NCBI RefSeq assembly: GCF_000717175.1
Contig: NZ_JNYD01000021.1
Location: 37,227 to 101,226 of the forward strand
Direction of reading: 5' to 3'
DNA length: 64,000 bases
From: Pseudonocardia autotrophica
GTDB taxonomy: Bacteria; Actinomycetota; Actinomycetes; Mycobacteriales; Pseudonocardiaceae
Below the pieces are notes generated by a model. It worked only from the letters and a program-made list of their open reading frames with translations, was not told where the DNA came from and ran no database searches. Shown piece after piece: positions 53,452 to 61,572 of the stretch (position 1 is the stretch's first letter; each line of letters begins with the position of its first letter). The position numbers and the translations under genes were made by a program.

Positions 53452-53579
53452 GACCTCCGACCGGAGGTGCAGAGGCAGGAGGCCGGGATGAGGCGAGTAC
53501 GTGGAGCCCGGGCAAGCGCAGGCGTCCAGGTCGGCGAGCTGGAGAAACGATCGCTGCGGCATCGGGGTAGGTGCCGGTC

Positions 53580-54392
53580 ATGAGCCTGAAGGCGATCGCA
53601 GGGCCCGGTAGCGTTACCCGGGTGTCGCAGGACAACGCCGTAGAGGACGCACGAAGTGCTCGTCAGCGCGACATCCTCAAGACGCTGCAGCAAAACCGAC
53701 AGGTCGACGTCACCGAACTGGCACAGCGCTTCGGCGTGTCCGGCATGACCATCCGCCGCGACCTCGCCGAGCTCGACGAGGCCGGACAGCTACACCGGGT
53801 CCATGGTGGGGCGATCATCCGCCGCGCCCCCGCCTACGGCTCCCGGGCCTCGATCCAGGCGGGCGAGAAAGCCGCCATCGCCCGCGTCGCCGCCCAACTC
53901 GTCGAACCGGGTGCCGCCGTCGGAATCGACAGCGGAACGACCTGCCACGCCGTCGCCGCCGAACTGGCCCATCGCAGCGACCTCACCGTAGTCACCAACG
54001 CACTCCACGCTGCGATCACCGCGCGCGAGGGCGGAAGTCGGGTGATCGTGCTCGGCGGCCTGCTGACCCCCGAACTGAGCCTGGTCAACCCCGGCATCGT
54101 GCGGGAGCCGCCACAGGTCCACCTCGATCTGTTGATCCTCGGCTGCGGCGGCCTCTCCGTCGACCGCGGCATCACCTACTTCGACCCCACCGAGGTCGAG
54201 GTCCGCCGCCTCCTCGCCAGCCTGGCCGACCGCGTCGTCGTCACCGCCGACCACACCAAGTTCGACCGCAAGAAGGCCATGGTCCTGGGCCCGCTCGACC
54301 TCATCGACGTGCTCGTCACCGACGCAGCGCCACCCGAGCCCCTTCGAACCGCCCTCGCCGCGGCCGACGTGGAAGTCGTCATCGCCACCTGA
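53580..54392 (+). CDS. DeoR/GlpR-family transcriptional regulator
   Basis: A 270-residue DeoR repressor. The N-terminal winged helix (RQVDVTELAQRFGVSGMTIR, then RDLAELDEAGQLHRVHGGAI) is followed by the sugar-phosphate-isomerase-like effector domain, with GIDSGTTCHAVAAEL and DHTKFDRKKAMVLG. The start at 53580 (MSLKAIAG) has GGGGTAGG upstream; a GTG at 53622 closer to the domain is also possible. It faces the kdgT operon across 300 bp with two matching operators and probably represses it until a sugar phosphate is present. Confidence 0.9.
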   Translation: MSLKAIAGPGSVTRVSQDNAVEDARSARQRDILKTLQQNRQVDVTELAQRFGVSGMTIRRDLAELDEAGQLHRVHGGAIIRRAPAYGSRASIQAGEKAAIARVAAQLVEPGAAVGIDSGTTCHAVAAELAHRSDLTVVTNALHAAITAREGGSRVIVLGGLLTPELSLVNPGIVREPPQVHLDLLILGCGGLSVDRGITYFDPTEVEVRRLLASLADRVVVTADHTKFDRKKAMVLGPLDLIDVLVTDAAPPEPLRTALAAADVEVVIAT

Positions 54393-54394
54393 AA

Positions 54395-55023
54395 CCCCGG
54401 CGTTGGGTAAGAACGGCGATGGGTGGCCGACTTGGAGGCACGAGAACGCCTGTCGGCAAGTGGTTCGAGCACTCGAAATGATCTCCGTTGCGGTTCCCAG
54501 ATCAGGACTTTCCGGCTCGCTCGGCGACCGGTCCGTGTCCGGGGAGCTGGCGCAACGCGGCCCGGATGACGGTGAGGTGGTCCGCGGCGGTGTTCGACCC
54601 GACGTTCCGGGCCGCAGCAGCACGGCGAGAGGCTCACCGGTGCCCGTCGGTCCGTGGTCGACGAACGCGCACACGGGTGATGCCCGAAATCCTTCTTGAA
54701 CGTCGGCGCCGCACCCCCTTGCCCGAATGCGGAGTGTGCCCAGGGTGGCGTCCACGTCGATGACCAGCGGCCGCGCCACGTCGGTTTCGTGATCGGGAGC
54801 ATGCGCCCCGGCCAGCACTCATGCCCGCGAACGTGCGACCGCGCGGGCGGGGTCGATCGCCGCCGACACGGCCGAAGCGTCGGCGGCGAGCCGGTCGACA
54901 GTGCGCGACACCGTCGGATCCGACGCCACCTACCCAAACAGGCCCGGTTCGAGCAAGTGCGACCAGATGTGGACTAGCCGCCCGACGATCTTCGCGGAAG
55001 ATCGCTTCACTGGAGGTCAACAT
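54395..55023 (-). mobile_element. IS1380-type transposase relic (N-terminal part, frameshifted)
   Basis: The minus strand shows, in changing frames, MLTSSEAIFREDRRAASPHL, then PLVIDVDATLGTL, then APTFKKDFGHHP, then FVDHGPTGTGEPLAVLLRPG. These match, in order, the IS1380-family transposase (start, V-I-D-x-D-A-T, T-F-K-K-G-F-G, G-E-x-L-A-x-L-L-R-P-G). At least two frameshifts occur and only about the first 200 residues remain. Terminal repeats were not found. The first ~60 bp have a relative at 19547-19610. Confidence 0.75.
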
Positions 55024-55046
55024 GGCGTCTGACCTGCAGATTTACG

Positions 55047-55091
55047 TGGAGCCGCCTTGGGGAGTCGAACCCCAGACCTACGCATTACGAG
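55047..55091 (-). tRNA. 3' half of a tRNA-Thr(CGU), probable integration scar
   Basis: The minus strand reads the anticodon loop CTCGTAA (anticodon CGU), the 3' anticodon strand TGCGT, the variable loop, a T-arm TGGGG-TTCGACT-CCCCA, the 3' acceptor strand AGGCGGC, a U discriminator and encoded CCA. The 5' half (D-arm and acceptor 5' strand) is absent. Such a 3' half is the usual duplicate left by an element that integrated into a tRNA gene. The element would lie to the right of 55091. Not a functional tRNA. Confidence 0.65.
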
Positions 55092-55132
55092 AATTTTCGT
55101 CTTCGTGGTCACGGCAGGCGTCAGCTGCATCA

Positions 55133-55205
55133 GTGCAGCTCAGAGACTCGGCTCGGCTCATGACTGGCATCGCGGGAACTGGTTGGAGGCCACGAAGGAG
55201 GCCAC
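55133..55205 (+). repeat. 73-nt imperfect repeat, copy 2 (copy 1 at 20999-21071)
   Basis: Matches 55 of 73 bases to the first copy without gaps. It lies just inside the tRNA-Thr scar. Its role is unknown. Apart from this and the tRNA part, the stretch 55024-55375 has no gene. Confidence 0.5.
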
Positions 55206-55375
55206 ACGGCCGGGACGCCGACGTGGCGGGCGCCGCTACGACCGAGAATTCCCGCCACGGTCGCAACCGCCACCGCTTCGCTAGCAGGGCCGGTAAGTCT
55301 CGCCACCGGGCAGGTAGCACCGGGGTCCTGTGTAGCCCGGGTCGGGGTCGCTCTTGTCGCCGTCCCGCGGCGCGG

Positions 55376-56110
55376 TCACATCATCGTCATCGTCAGGGCG
55401 TGGACTGACATCGCGGTAGCGTTCTGATGCCTGCCGGTTCGGCGGTCGTTGTCGGAGTAGTCGGAGGTGCTGGTGTCCGGCCGCGGCGACACCACGCGTA
55501 TGCAGGTCGAGCCGTAGATGCCCAGCCTTGCGGCCCTCGCCGCCTCGTAGGCGCTCTGGAGCTCGACGGTGTAGACGGGATCTCCGGCGTACGCCGGGAA
55601 CCGTCGTACGAGCCCCTGCTGCATCATCTCGTGCGCGAGGTCCTTGGTCGAACCAGCGCTCTCGCCGTAGCGCACATACCTGAGCGGCCGTCCGATCCTA
55701 TCCACCGCGTTCCGGCCGTCTGTGTAGACGTGGACGACCTGGTCGGTGAGCTCGCGACGCACAAACGAGGCAGCGTCCGCACCGCCGCACTCGTCGACTT
55801 CGGGTGCGTCAATGCCGATCAGCTGGATCTGGCTACCGTCCTCGAGCTCAACGGTGTCGCCGTCAACGATGCGCGTGACGACGACCGCCTCGCCGCCTGG
55901 CTGACAGGTCGACCGTGCGGAGTAGGTAGGCGGGGCCTCAGAACACTTCTCGGGAAAAGACCGGCGTTCACCCTCGGCCTCCGGCAGACAAGCGACCGCA
56001 AGAACGCCGAGCACGAGAAGGAACACGACCAGGCACCCCGCAGCGCCGGACACATTCCGAGAGCCGGAGCCGGCCTGCGCCTTCGGTGGCGGCACAGCGG
56101 TCGCAGCCAC
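55376..56110 (-). CDS. Membrane-anchored thermonuclease-like protein (SNase family)
   Basis: A 244-residue protein with an N-terminal transmembrane helix (CLVVFLLVLGVLAVACLP) that would place the nuclease domain outside the cytoplasm. The SNase core is IVDGDTVELEDGSQIQLIGIDAPEV, with Asp, Asp, and Glu ligands, and RPLRYVRYGES with the second catalytic Arg, then DLAHEMMQQGLVRRF. The first catalytic Arg (in the family LR-L-x-G-I-D) is Gln here. Start at the GTG at 56110 with GAGGGAGGGG upstream. It may be a reduced nuclease. First gene after the tRNA scar. Confidence 0.78.
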   Translation of the reverse strand: MAATAVPPPKAQAGSGSRNVSGAAGCLVVFLLVLGVLAVACLPEAEGERRSFPEKCSEAPPTYSARSTCQPGGEAVVVTRIVDGDTVELEDGSQIQLIGIDAPEVDECGGADAASFVRRELTDQVVHVYTDGRNAVDRIGRPLRYVRYGESAGSTKDLAHEMMQQGLVRRFPAYAGDPVYTVELQSAYEAARAARLGIYGSTCIRVVSPRPDTSTSDYSDNDRRTGRHQNATAMSVHALTMTMM

Positions 56111-56498
56111 CTGCCCCTCCCTCTGACGATCGGGCACTGCCCGCGTCGTCCGGGCCGATCGTCTACTTCAGGAGACGACTGACGGCACCGCTGGTTGGCG
56201 GCCAATCGGAGTAGGTCAGTGGCGATCGATACGACGGCACGTCCTCCCACAGCACTGACTGCCGTGGCCTCCGGGGCTGAGCGTGCCGCTTGTGCAGCGG
56301 GTGGGCGTCCATCAGCGCTCCCCTGGCCCGCGCCGCACTGAGCTGAGCGCCCGCTAACCGGCACCGCTTCGACCCCGACCGACGGGCAACAGCCGACGGG
56401 TAGCGGGCCAGGTCGTCAAGAGTAGGGGCCAGCATCCACATACGACCACAATCGTGATCTCGCCCTAGGTCACTAGAGGTAACGGGGGGACCACGGAT

Positions 56499-59294
56499 GT
56501 GGAATTCTCGTTCGTGATGATCCCTAAGGATGAGGGTGGCCGGCTCGCAGCCGAGCAGCGTGCACGCGTGCTCATCGACCGTCAGCTCACAGCAGCGGGA
56601 TGGGCGGTGCAGGACAAGAAGAACCTGAGCCTGTACGCCTCGCAGGGCGTCGCTGTGCGCGAGATCGTCATGAAGGCCGGCCACGGGCGAGTCGACTACT
56701 TGCTCTACGTCGACAAGAAGGCCGTCGGCGTCATCGAGGCGAAGCCCGAGGGCACGACGCTGAGCGGGGTCGAGTGGCAGTCGAGCATGTACGCCGACGG
56801 GCTCCCGGCCGACGTCCAGCTCAGGGCTATCCTGCGCGACGGTCGCCTGCCCTTCGTGTTCGAGGCGTCTGGCTCGGAGACACACTTCACCAACGGATTC
56901 GATCCCGACCCTCGTGCCCGCCGCCTCTTCAACTTCCCCAAGCCGGCCACGCTGGCCCGCATTCTCCGCGAAGCCGATGCGGACTCAGAGCACTCGACCT
57001 GGCGAGCGAAGGTCCGCCAGCTGCCCGCGCTCGACGAGGCCCCGCTGCGGCCCGCGCAGATCAAGGCCATCAAGGGTGTAGAGAACAGCCTCGCCGAGCA
57101 GCGCTTCAGTCGAAGCCTCATCCAGATGGCCACCGGCGCCGGCAAGACCTACACCGCGGTGACCCTGTCATATCGGCTGCTCAAGTGGGGCGGCTTCGGC
57201 AGGATCCTCTTCCTGGTCGACCGCAACAACCTCGCCGACCAGACGCTGGCCGAATTCCAGAACTACCGCACGCCCGGCGAGAACCGCAGGTTCACCGAGC
57301 TGTACAACGTGGACAAGGTCCGCCGAGCCGGGATGGCCGCTTCGACGAAGGTCGCCGTCTCCACCATCCAGCGCGTGTTCATGGCGCTGCGCGGCGAGGA
57401 CGTCGCAGACGCCGACGACCAGAACATCGACACCTACGTCCCCGACAAACCCGTCGACGTGGGCTACAACCCCGAACTGCCGCCCGAGGCCTTCGACCTG
57501 ATCATCGTCGACGAGGCGCACCGCTCCATCTACGGAGTGTGGCGCCGCGTGCTGGAGTACTTCGACGCCCACATCGTCGGTCTCACTGCCACGCCCGGCA
57601 AGCAGACCTTCGGCTTCTTCCAGCAGAACCTCGTCTCCGAGTACACCTACCCCGAGTCCGTCGCCGACGGCGTCAACGTCGACTTCGACCTCTACCGCAT
57701 CCGCACCCAGATCACCGAGCAGGGCTCCACCATCGAGGCCGGCACGATCGTGCCCAAGGTCGACCGCCGCACCCGCAAGCAACGCCTGGAAGCTCTCGAC
57801 GACGACCTCGACTACACCAACACCCAGCTCGACCGCGCCGTCACCAGCAAGAGCCAGATCCGGACCGTCCTCGAGACGTTCCGCGACAAGCTGTTCATCG
57901 AGATCTTCCCCGGCCGCTCCAGCGTCCCCAAGACGCTGATCTTCGCCAAGGACGACGCGCACGCCGAAGAGATTGTCACGACAGTGCGAGAAGTTTTCGG
58001 CAAGGGCAACGACTTCGCCGCGAAGATCACCTACAGCGCCACCAAACCCAAGGAACAACTCCAGACATTTCGCACCTCGCCTACGCTGCGCATCGCCGTC
58101 ACCGTCGACATGATCGCGACAGGTACGGACGTCCGTCCGCTGGAGTGCGTCTTCTTCATGCGCGACGTCCGCTCCGCCCAGTACTTCGAGCAGATGAAGG
58201 GCCGTGGCGCGCGCACCATCTCCCCCGCGGACTTCCAGAGCGTCACCCCCGACGCCGACGTGAAAACCCGATTCGTGCTCGTCGACGCCATCGGAGTCAC
58301 CGAGCACCCGTTCGTCCAGCCCCCGCTCAACCGCGAGAAGACCGTCCCGCTCAAGAAGCTGCTCGACAAGGCCGCCAACCTCACCCTCACTGAGAACGAC
58401 GCCGCCACGCTCGCGTCCCGGCTCGCGAAGCTGGAGCTCGAGCTGACCCCGGCCGAGCGAGCCGAGCTCGACGACGTCGCCGGGACTCCCATCAAGGACG
58501 TCGTCCGCGGGCTCGTCGAGGCCGTCAACCCCGACCGCCAGGCGCAGGCAACCGAGCGCGCTGCTGACCCGGCGGCAGCGATCCGCGAGCTCATCGAGAA
58601 GGCCGTTGAGCCCGTCGCCGCCAACCCGGAACTGCGCAACCGCATCATCGAGCTACGCCGCACCCACGACCGCGTCGTCGACGAGATCAGCGTCGACACC
58701 CTCATCGACGCGCACGGCGTCGTCGACACCGACCGCGCCCGAACGACCATCGAGTCCTGGAAGGCCTTCCTCGACGAGCACCGCGACGAGATCACTGCGA
58801 TCCAGCTCCTGGGCGAGGCCCGCGACCGCCGCATCAACTACGCCGACCTGCAGGAACTCGCGGACCGCATCGCCCGCCCGCCCCGCAACTGGACGCCCGA
58901 CCTCATCTGGAACGCCTACCTCGCCATCGACGTCACCCACCGGCAGGCCGCCGGCCCACAGGTACGCACCCGGCTATCCCTCACCGACCTCGTCTCCCTG
59001 CTGCGCTACACCCTCGGCTCCGACGACCAGCTCGTCCCCTACGCCAACCGCGTCAAGGAGAAGTACGTAGGCTGGCTCGCCCAACAAGAACAAGCAGGCG
59101 TGCGCTTCACCGACACCGAGAGGTGGTGGCTAGACCGCATGGTCTCCGTCATCGCCTCCTCTGCCGGCATCACACCAGACGACCTCGAAGAGGCGCCCTT
59201 CACCGAACGCGGCGGCATCGACGGTGCCCTCCGCGACCTCGGCGATCGCGCAGCTGACTTGATCGACGACTTGAACGAGGAACTGACCGCGTGA
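56499..59294 (+). CDS. hsdR: Type I restriction enzyme R subunit (EcoEI/HsdR-like)
   Basis: A 931-residue HsdR. N-terminal endonuclease motif: Asp66 in GRVDYLLYVDKKA, and Glu80-Ala-Lys82 in VIEAKPEG. Helicase motifs: ATGAGKT (211-217), VDEAHRS, GLTATPGKQ, MIATGTDV and QMKGRGARTI. The C-terminal 250 residues are the EcoEI-type domain. It cuts DNA at a distance after ATP-driven translocation, with the HsdM/HsdS complex. Start is GTG at 56499; an ATG at 56517 is also possible. It overlaps hsdS (GTGA). GC content falls slightly relative to the left part of the window. Confidence 0.93.
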   Translation: MEFSFVMIPKDEGGRLAAEQRARVLIDRQLTAAGWAVQDKKNLSLYASQGVAVREIVMKAGHGRVDYLLYVDKKAVGVIEAKPEGTTLSGVEWQSSMYADGLPADVQLRAILRDGRLPFVFEASGSETHFTNGFDPDPRARRLFNFPKPATLARILREADADSEHSTWRAKVRQLPALDEAPLRPAQIKAIKGVENSLAEQRFSRSLIQMATGAGKTYTAVTLSYRLLKWGGFGRILFLVDRNNLADQTLAEFQNYRTPGENRRFTELYNVDKVRRAGMAASTKVAVSTIQRVFMALRGEDVADADDQNIDTYVPDKPVDVGYNPELPPEAFDLIIVDEAHRSIYGVWRRVLEYFDAHIVGLTATPGKQTFGFFQQNLVSEYTYPESVADGVNVDFDLYRIRTQITEQGSTIEAGTIVPKVDRRTRKQRLEALDDDLDYTNTQLDRAVTSKSQIRTVLETFRDKLFIEIFPGRSSVPKTLIFAKDDAHAEEIVTTVREVFGKGNDFAAKITYSATKPKEQLQTFRTSPTLRIAVTVDMIATGTDVRPLECVFFMRDVRSAQYFEQMKGRGARTISPADFQSVTPDADVKTRFVLVDAIGVTEHPFVQPPLNREKTVPLKKLLDKAANLTLTENDAATLASRLAKLELELTPAERAELDDVAGTPIKDVVRGLVEAVNPDRQAQATERAADPAAAIRELIEKAVEPVAANPELRNRIIELRRTHDRVVDEISVDTLIDAHGVVDTDRARTTIESWKAFLDEHRDEITAIQLLGEARDRRINYADLQELADRIARPPRNWTPDLIWNAYLAIDVTHRQAAGPQVRTRLSLTDLVSLLRYTLGSDDQLVPYANRVKEKYVGWLAQQEQAGVRFTDTERWWLDRMVSVIASSAGITPDDLEEAPFTERGGIDGALRDLGDRAADLIDDLNEELTA

Positions 59295-60646
59295 CCGACC
59301 TCCCAGCAACTTGGCGTTACGCACCGCTCGCAGAGATTGCGGCAGTTCAGGGCGGAATCCAGAAGCAGCCGAAACGAGCACCGAGGTCAAACCGCTATCC
59401 GTTTCTTCGAGTCGCTAATGTCACGGCAGCTGGGCTTGATCTCCGCACGGTGCACGAGATCGAGCTCTTCGGCGAGGACGAACTTGATCGGCTTCGCCTC
59501 CACCCGGGGGACTTGCTGGTAGTCGAAGGAAATGGAAGTCCAGCGCAGATCGGCCGCGCCGCGGTCTGGGACGGGTCGATCAAAGATTGTGTCCACCAGA
59601 ACCATTTGATTCGGGTTCGCCCAGGACCGGCCCTGTTACCAGAGTATCTTGGCCTGATTTGGAATTCTCCTACTATTCGCCAGAATCTAACAGAAGTGGC
59701 GAGCTCCACTAGCGGACTCCACACGCTTAGCGTCGCGAAACTCAAGAAGATCGCCCTCCCATTACCCACGCTGGAAGAGCAGCGGCGGATCGTTGTCGTT
59801 CTCGAAGGCCACCTCTCCCGTCTTGATGCAGCGGCAGCAACGTTGGCAGTTGCCGCCCAGCGCCTGCATCGTCTACAGGAGCGCCTGGTGCTGGATGCAA
59901 TTACAGGATCCAGTCACGACAGCGAGCGATCGGAGTGCCAGCTCGCCGGCGTCGGCTCGAACGATGGCAACCTCCCAGACCTTCCGATGGGGTGGACATG
60001 GTCTCGTCTCGGCGATGTCGCTGATGTCGTCGGTGGAGTCACGAAGGACGCTAAGAAACAGGCGGACCCCGGCTTTATTGAGGTTCCCTATCTTCGCGTT
60101 GCTAACGTCCAACGGGGCCGACTCGATCTGAGCGACGTCGCCCGCATCCGTGTGAGCCCCTCCAAGGCTGAGGCGCTGTCCCTTCGGCCAGGTGACGTCC
60201 TACTCAATGAGGGCGGCGATCGTGACAAGCTCGCGCGCGGGTGGGTGTGGGAGGGCCAGATCGAGCACTGTATCCACCAGAACCATGTCTTCCGCGCACG
60301 CGTTCGTAACCCGCGACTCGACCCCTACTTCCTGTCTTGGACGACCAACACAATCGGTGGCCGTTGGGCCGAGCGAAACGGGAAACAGAGCGTCAACCTT
60401 GCTTCAATCAGCCTGTCGATGATCAGGCGCATGCCGGTGATCGTTCCGGCATCCGGACATGCGTCAGTTGCTATCGCGCGCCTCCGCGACGAACTGGACT
60501 CGATGGCTCGCCTTCGCGAGGAGATCGCTCGAGCCGAGACGCAGAACAAGGCGCTGCGCCGCGCCGTGCTAGCCGCGGCCTTCACGGGTGCATTGTCTTG
60601 TCGAACCGGTGAGGTACCGGTATCCGATGAATCGGTCGTCGCGTGA
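59291..60646 (+). CDS. hsdS: Type I restriction-modification specificity subunit
   Basis: A 451-residue specificity subunit with two target recognition domains. TRD1 begins LPATWRYAPLAEIAAVQGG and has YPFLRVANVTAAGLDL; TRD2 begins PMGWTWSRLGDVADVVGG and has VPYLRVANVQRGRLDL. Each is followed by a spacer helix (LPTLEEQRRIVVVLEGHLSR and LRDELDSMARLREEIARAE). It determines the bipartite DNA sequence recognised by HsdM and HsdR. The coding sequence is visibly lower in GC than neighbouring genes, a sign of transfer. GTG start overlaps the hsdR stop; its stop overlaps the next start. Confidence 0.93.
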   Translation: MTDLPATWRYAPLAEIAAVQGGIQKQPKRAPRSNRYPFLRVANVTAAGLDLRTVHEIELFGEDELDRLRLHPGDLLVVEGNGSPAQIGRAAVWDGSIKDCVHQNHLIRVRPGPALLPEYLGLIWNSPTIRQNLTEVASSTSGLHTLSVAKLKKIALPLPTLEEQRRIVVVLEGHLSRLDAAAATLAVAAQRLHRLQERLVLDAITGSSHDSERSECQLAGVGSNDGNLPDLPMGWTWSRLGDVADVVGGVTKDAKKQADPGFIEVPYLRVANVQRGRLDLSDVARIRVSPSKAEALSLRPGDVLLNEGGDRDKLARGWVWEGQIEHCIHQNHVFRARVRNPRLDPYFLSWTTNTIGGRWAERNGKQSVNLASISLSMIRRMPVIVPASGHASVAIARLRDELDSMARLREEIARAETQNKALRRAVLAAAFTGALSCRTGEVPVSDESVVA

Positions 60647-61539
60647 GCGGAAAGCAGATCAAGTTATTCCTGGTGGAGGGCACGCCGGGTGGCCTGACAA
60701 CAGCCGAGATTCCCAACTGGACTGGGCACGTCGTCACCGCGTCCCGCTCCGATATCGCGAAGCTCTTGTCTCGCGACGAGGCTGAGCGCACCGGCGTCTA
60801 CTTCCTGCTCGGTAGCAGCGAACTGGGAGAAACGCGCTGCTACATCGGCGAAGCCGACGTCGTCCGAGACCGACTCAAGCAGCATGTCAAGGGTAAGGAC
60901 TTCTGGGACCGTGTCGTCGTTGTTACGTCAAAGGACGCGAATATCACTAAGGCTCACGGTCGTTACCTGGAGGCCCGACTGATCGCGCTCGTCAAGCAGG
61001 CCGGCCGTGTGACCGTCGAGAACAGCCAGGCGCCGGATGTGCCGAAGCTGCCGGAGGCCGACGTCTCGGACATGAACGAGTTCGTAGCCCAGCTGCAGAT
61101 CGTGCTGCCCGTGCTGGGGATCAACGCGATTCGCGTCAAGCCCTCCCCGAAAGCGCCCGCCGAGCCGCAGGAATCCCCCGTCTTCCGGCTGCTCAACGCG
61201 AAGCTGGGAGTTGACGCGCAGGCACAGCAGGTCGACGGCGAGTTCACAGTGCTGGCGGGCTCGAAGATCGTCGCGGTATTCCCACCGGGAAGCCCGAAGC
61301 ACTCGGCCAGCACGGCGAAGCAGCATGCGGCGAGACACGCCGAGTTCGAACGGCTGCTCGCCGACGGATCCATCGTTGTCGAGGACGGGAACGGCCGAGT
61401 CGCTCGGGACATCGTCTTCACCTCGCCGTCAGCGGCCGGATCGGTTCTGCAGGGACGTGCCTCGTGCAACGGGCGGATCGAGTGGGTCGCCAGCGACGGC
61501 AAGACCTTCGGCGCCTGGGAGAAGCGCGGTGTCGACTGA
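60643..61539 (+). CDS. GIY-YIG nuclease-like protein with C-terminal DUF4357
   Basis: A 298-residue protein placed between hsdS and hsdM. GIY-YIG motifs: GVYFLLG at 51-57, CYIGEA at 66-71, an Arg-rich helix VVRDRLKQH near 73-81 and a Glu in RYLEARLIALV near 110. The C-terminal third has the DUF4357 features FTSPSAAGSVLQGRASCNG and W-x-x-x-x-G. The GTG start overlaps the hsdS stop (60643-60646). Nuclease catalytic residues appear kept. In this setting it may be an accessory anti-phage nuclease that acts with the R-M complex; this role is inference. Confidence 0.85.
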   Translation: MSGKQIKLFLVEGTPGGLTTAEIPNWTGHVVTASRSDIAKLLSRDEAERTGVYFLLGSSELGETRCYIGEADVVRDRLKQHVKGKDFWDRVVVVTSKDANITKAHGRYLEARLIALVKQAGRVTVENSQAPDVPKLPEADVSDMNEFVAQLQIVLPVLGINAIRVKPSPKAPAEPQESPVFRLLNAKLGVDAQAQQVDGEFTVLAGSKIVAVFPPGSPKHSASTAKQHAARHAEFERLLADGSIVVEDGNGRVARDIVFTSPSAAGSVLQGRASCNGRIEWVASDGKTFGAWEKRGVD

Positions 61540-61572
61540 GCCGACGGACAGCCGGGTGCGAGACTGCCGGAC

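Noticed and set aside
55057..55284. A small plus-strand frame starting with SRTPDLRIT
   Set aside because: This is the well-known false translation of a tRNA 3' end; the DNA here is the tRNA-Thr remnant.
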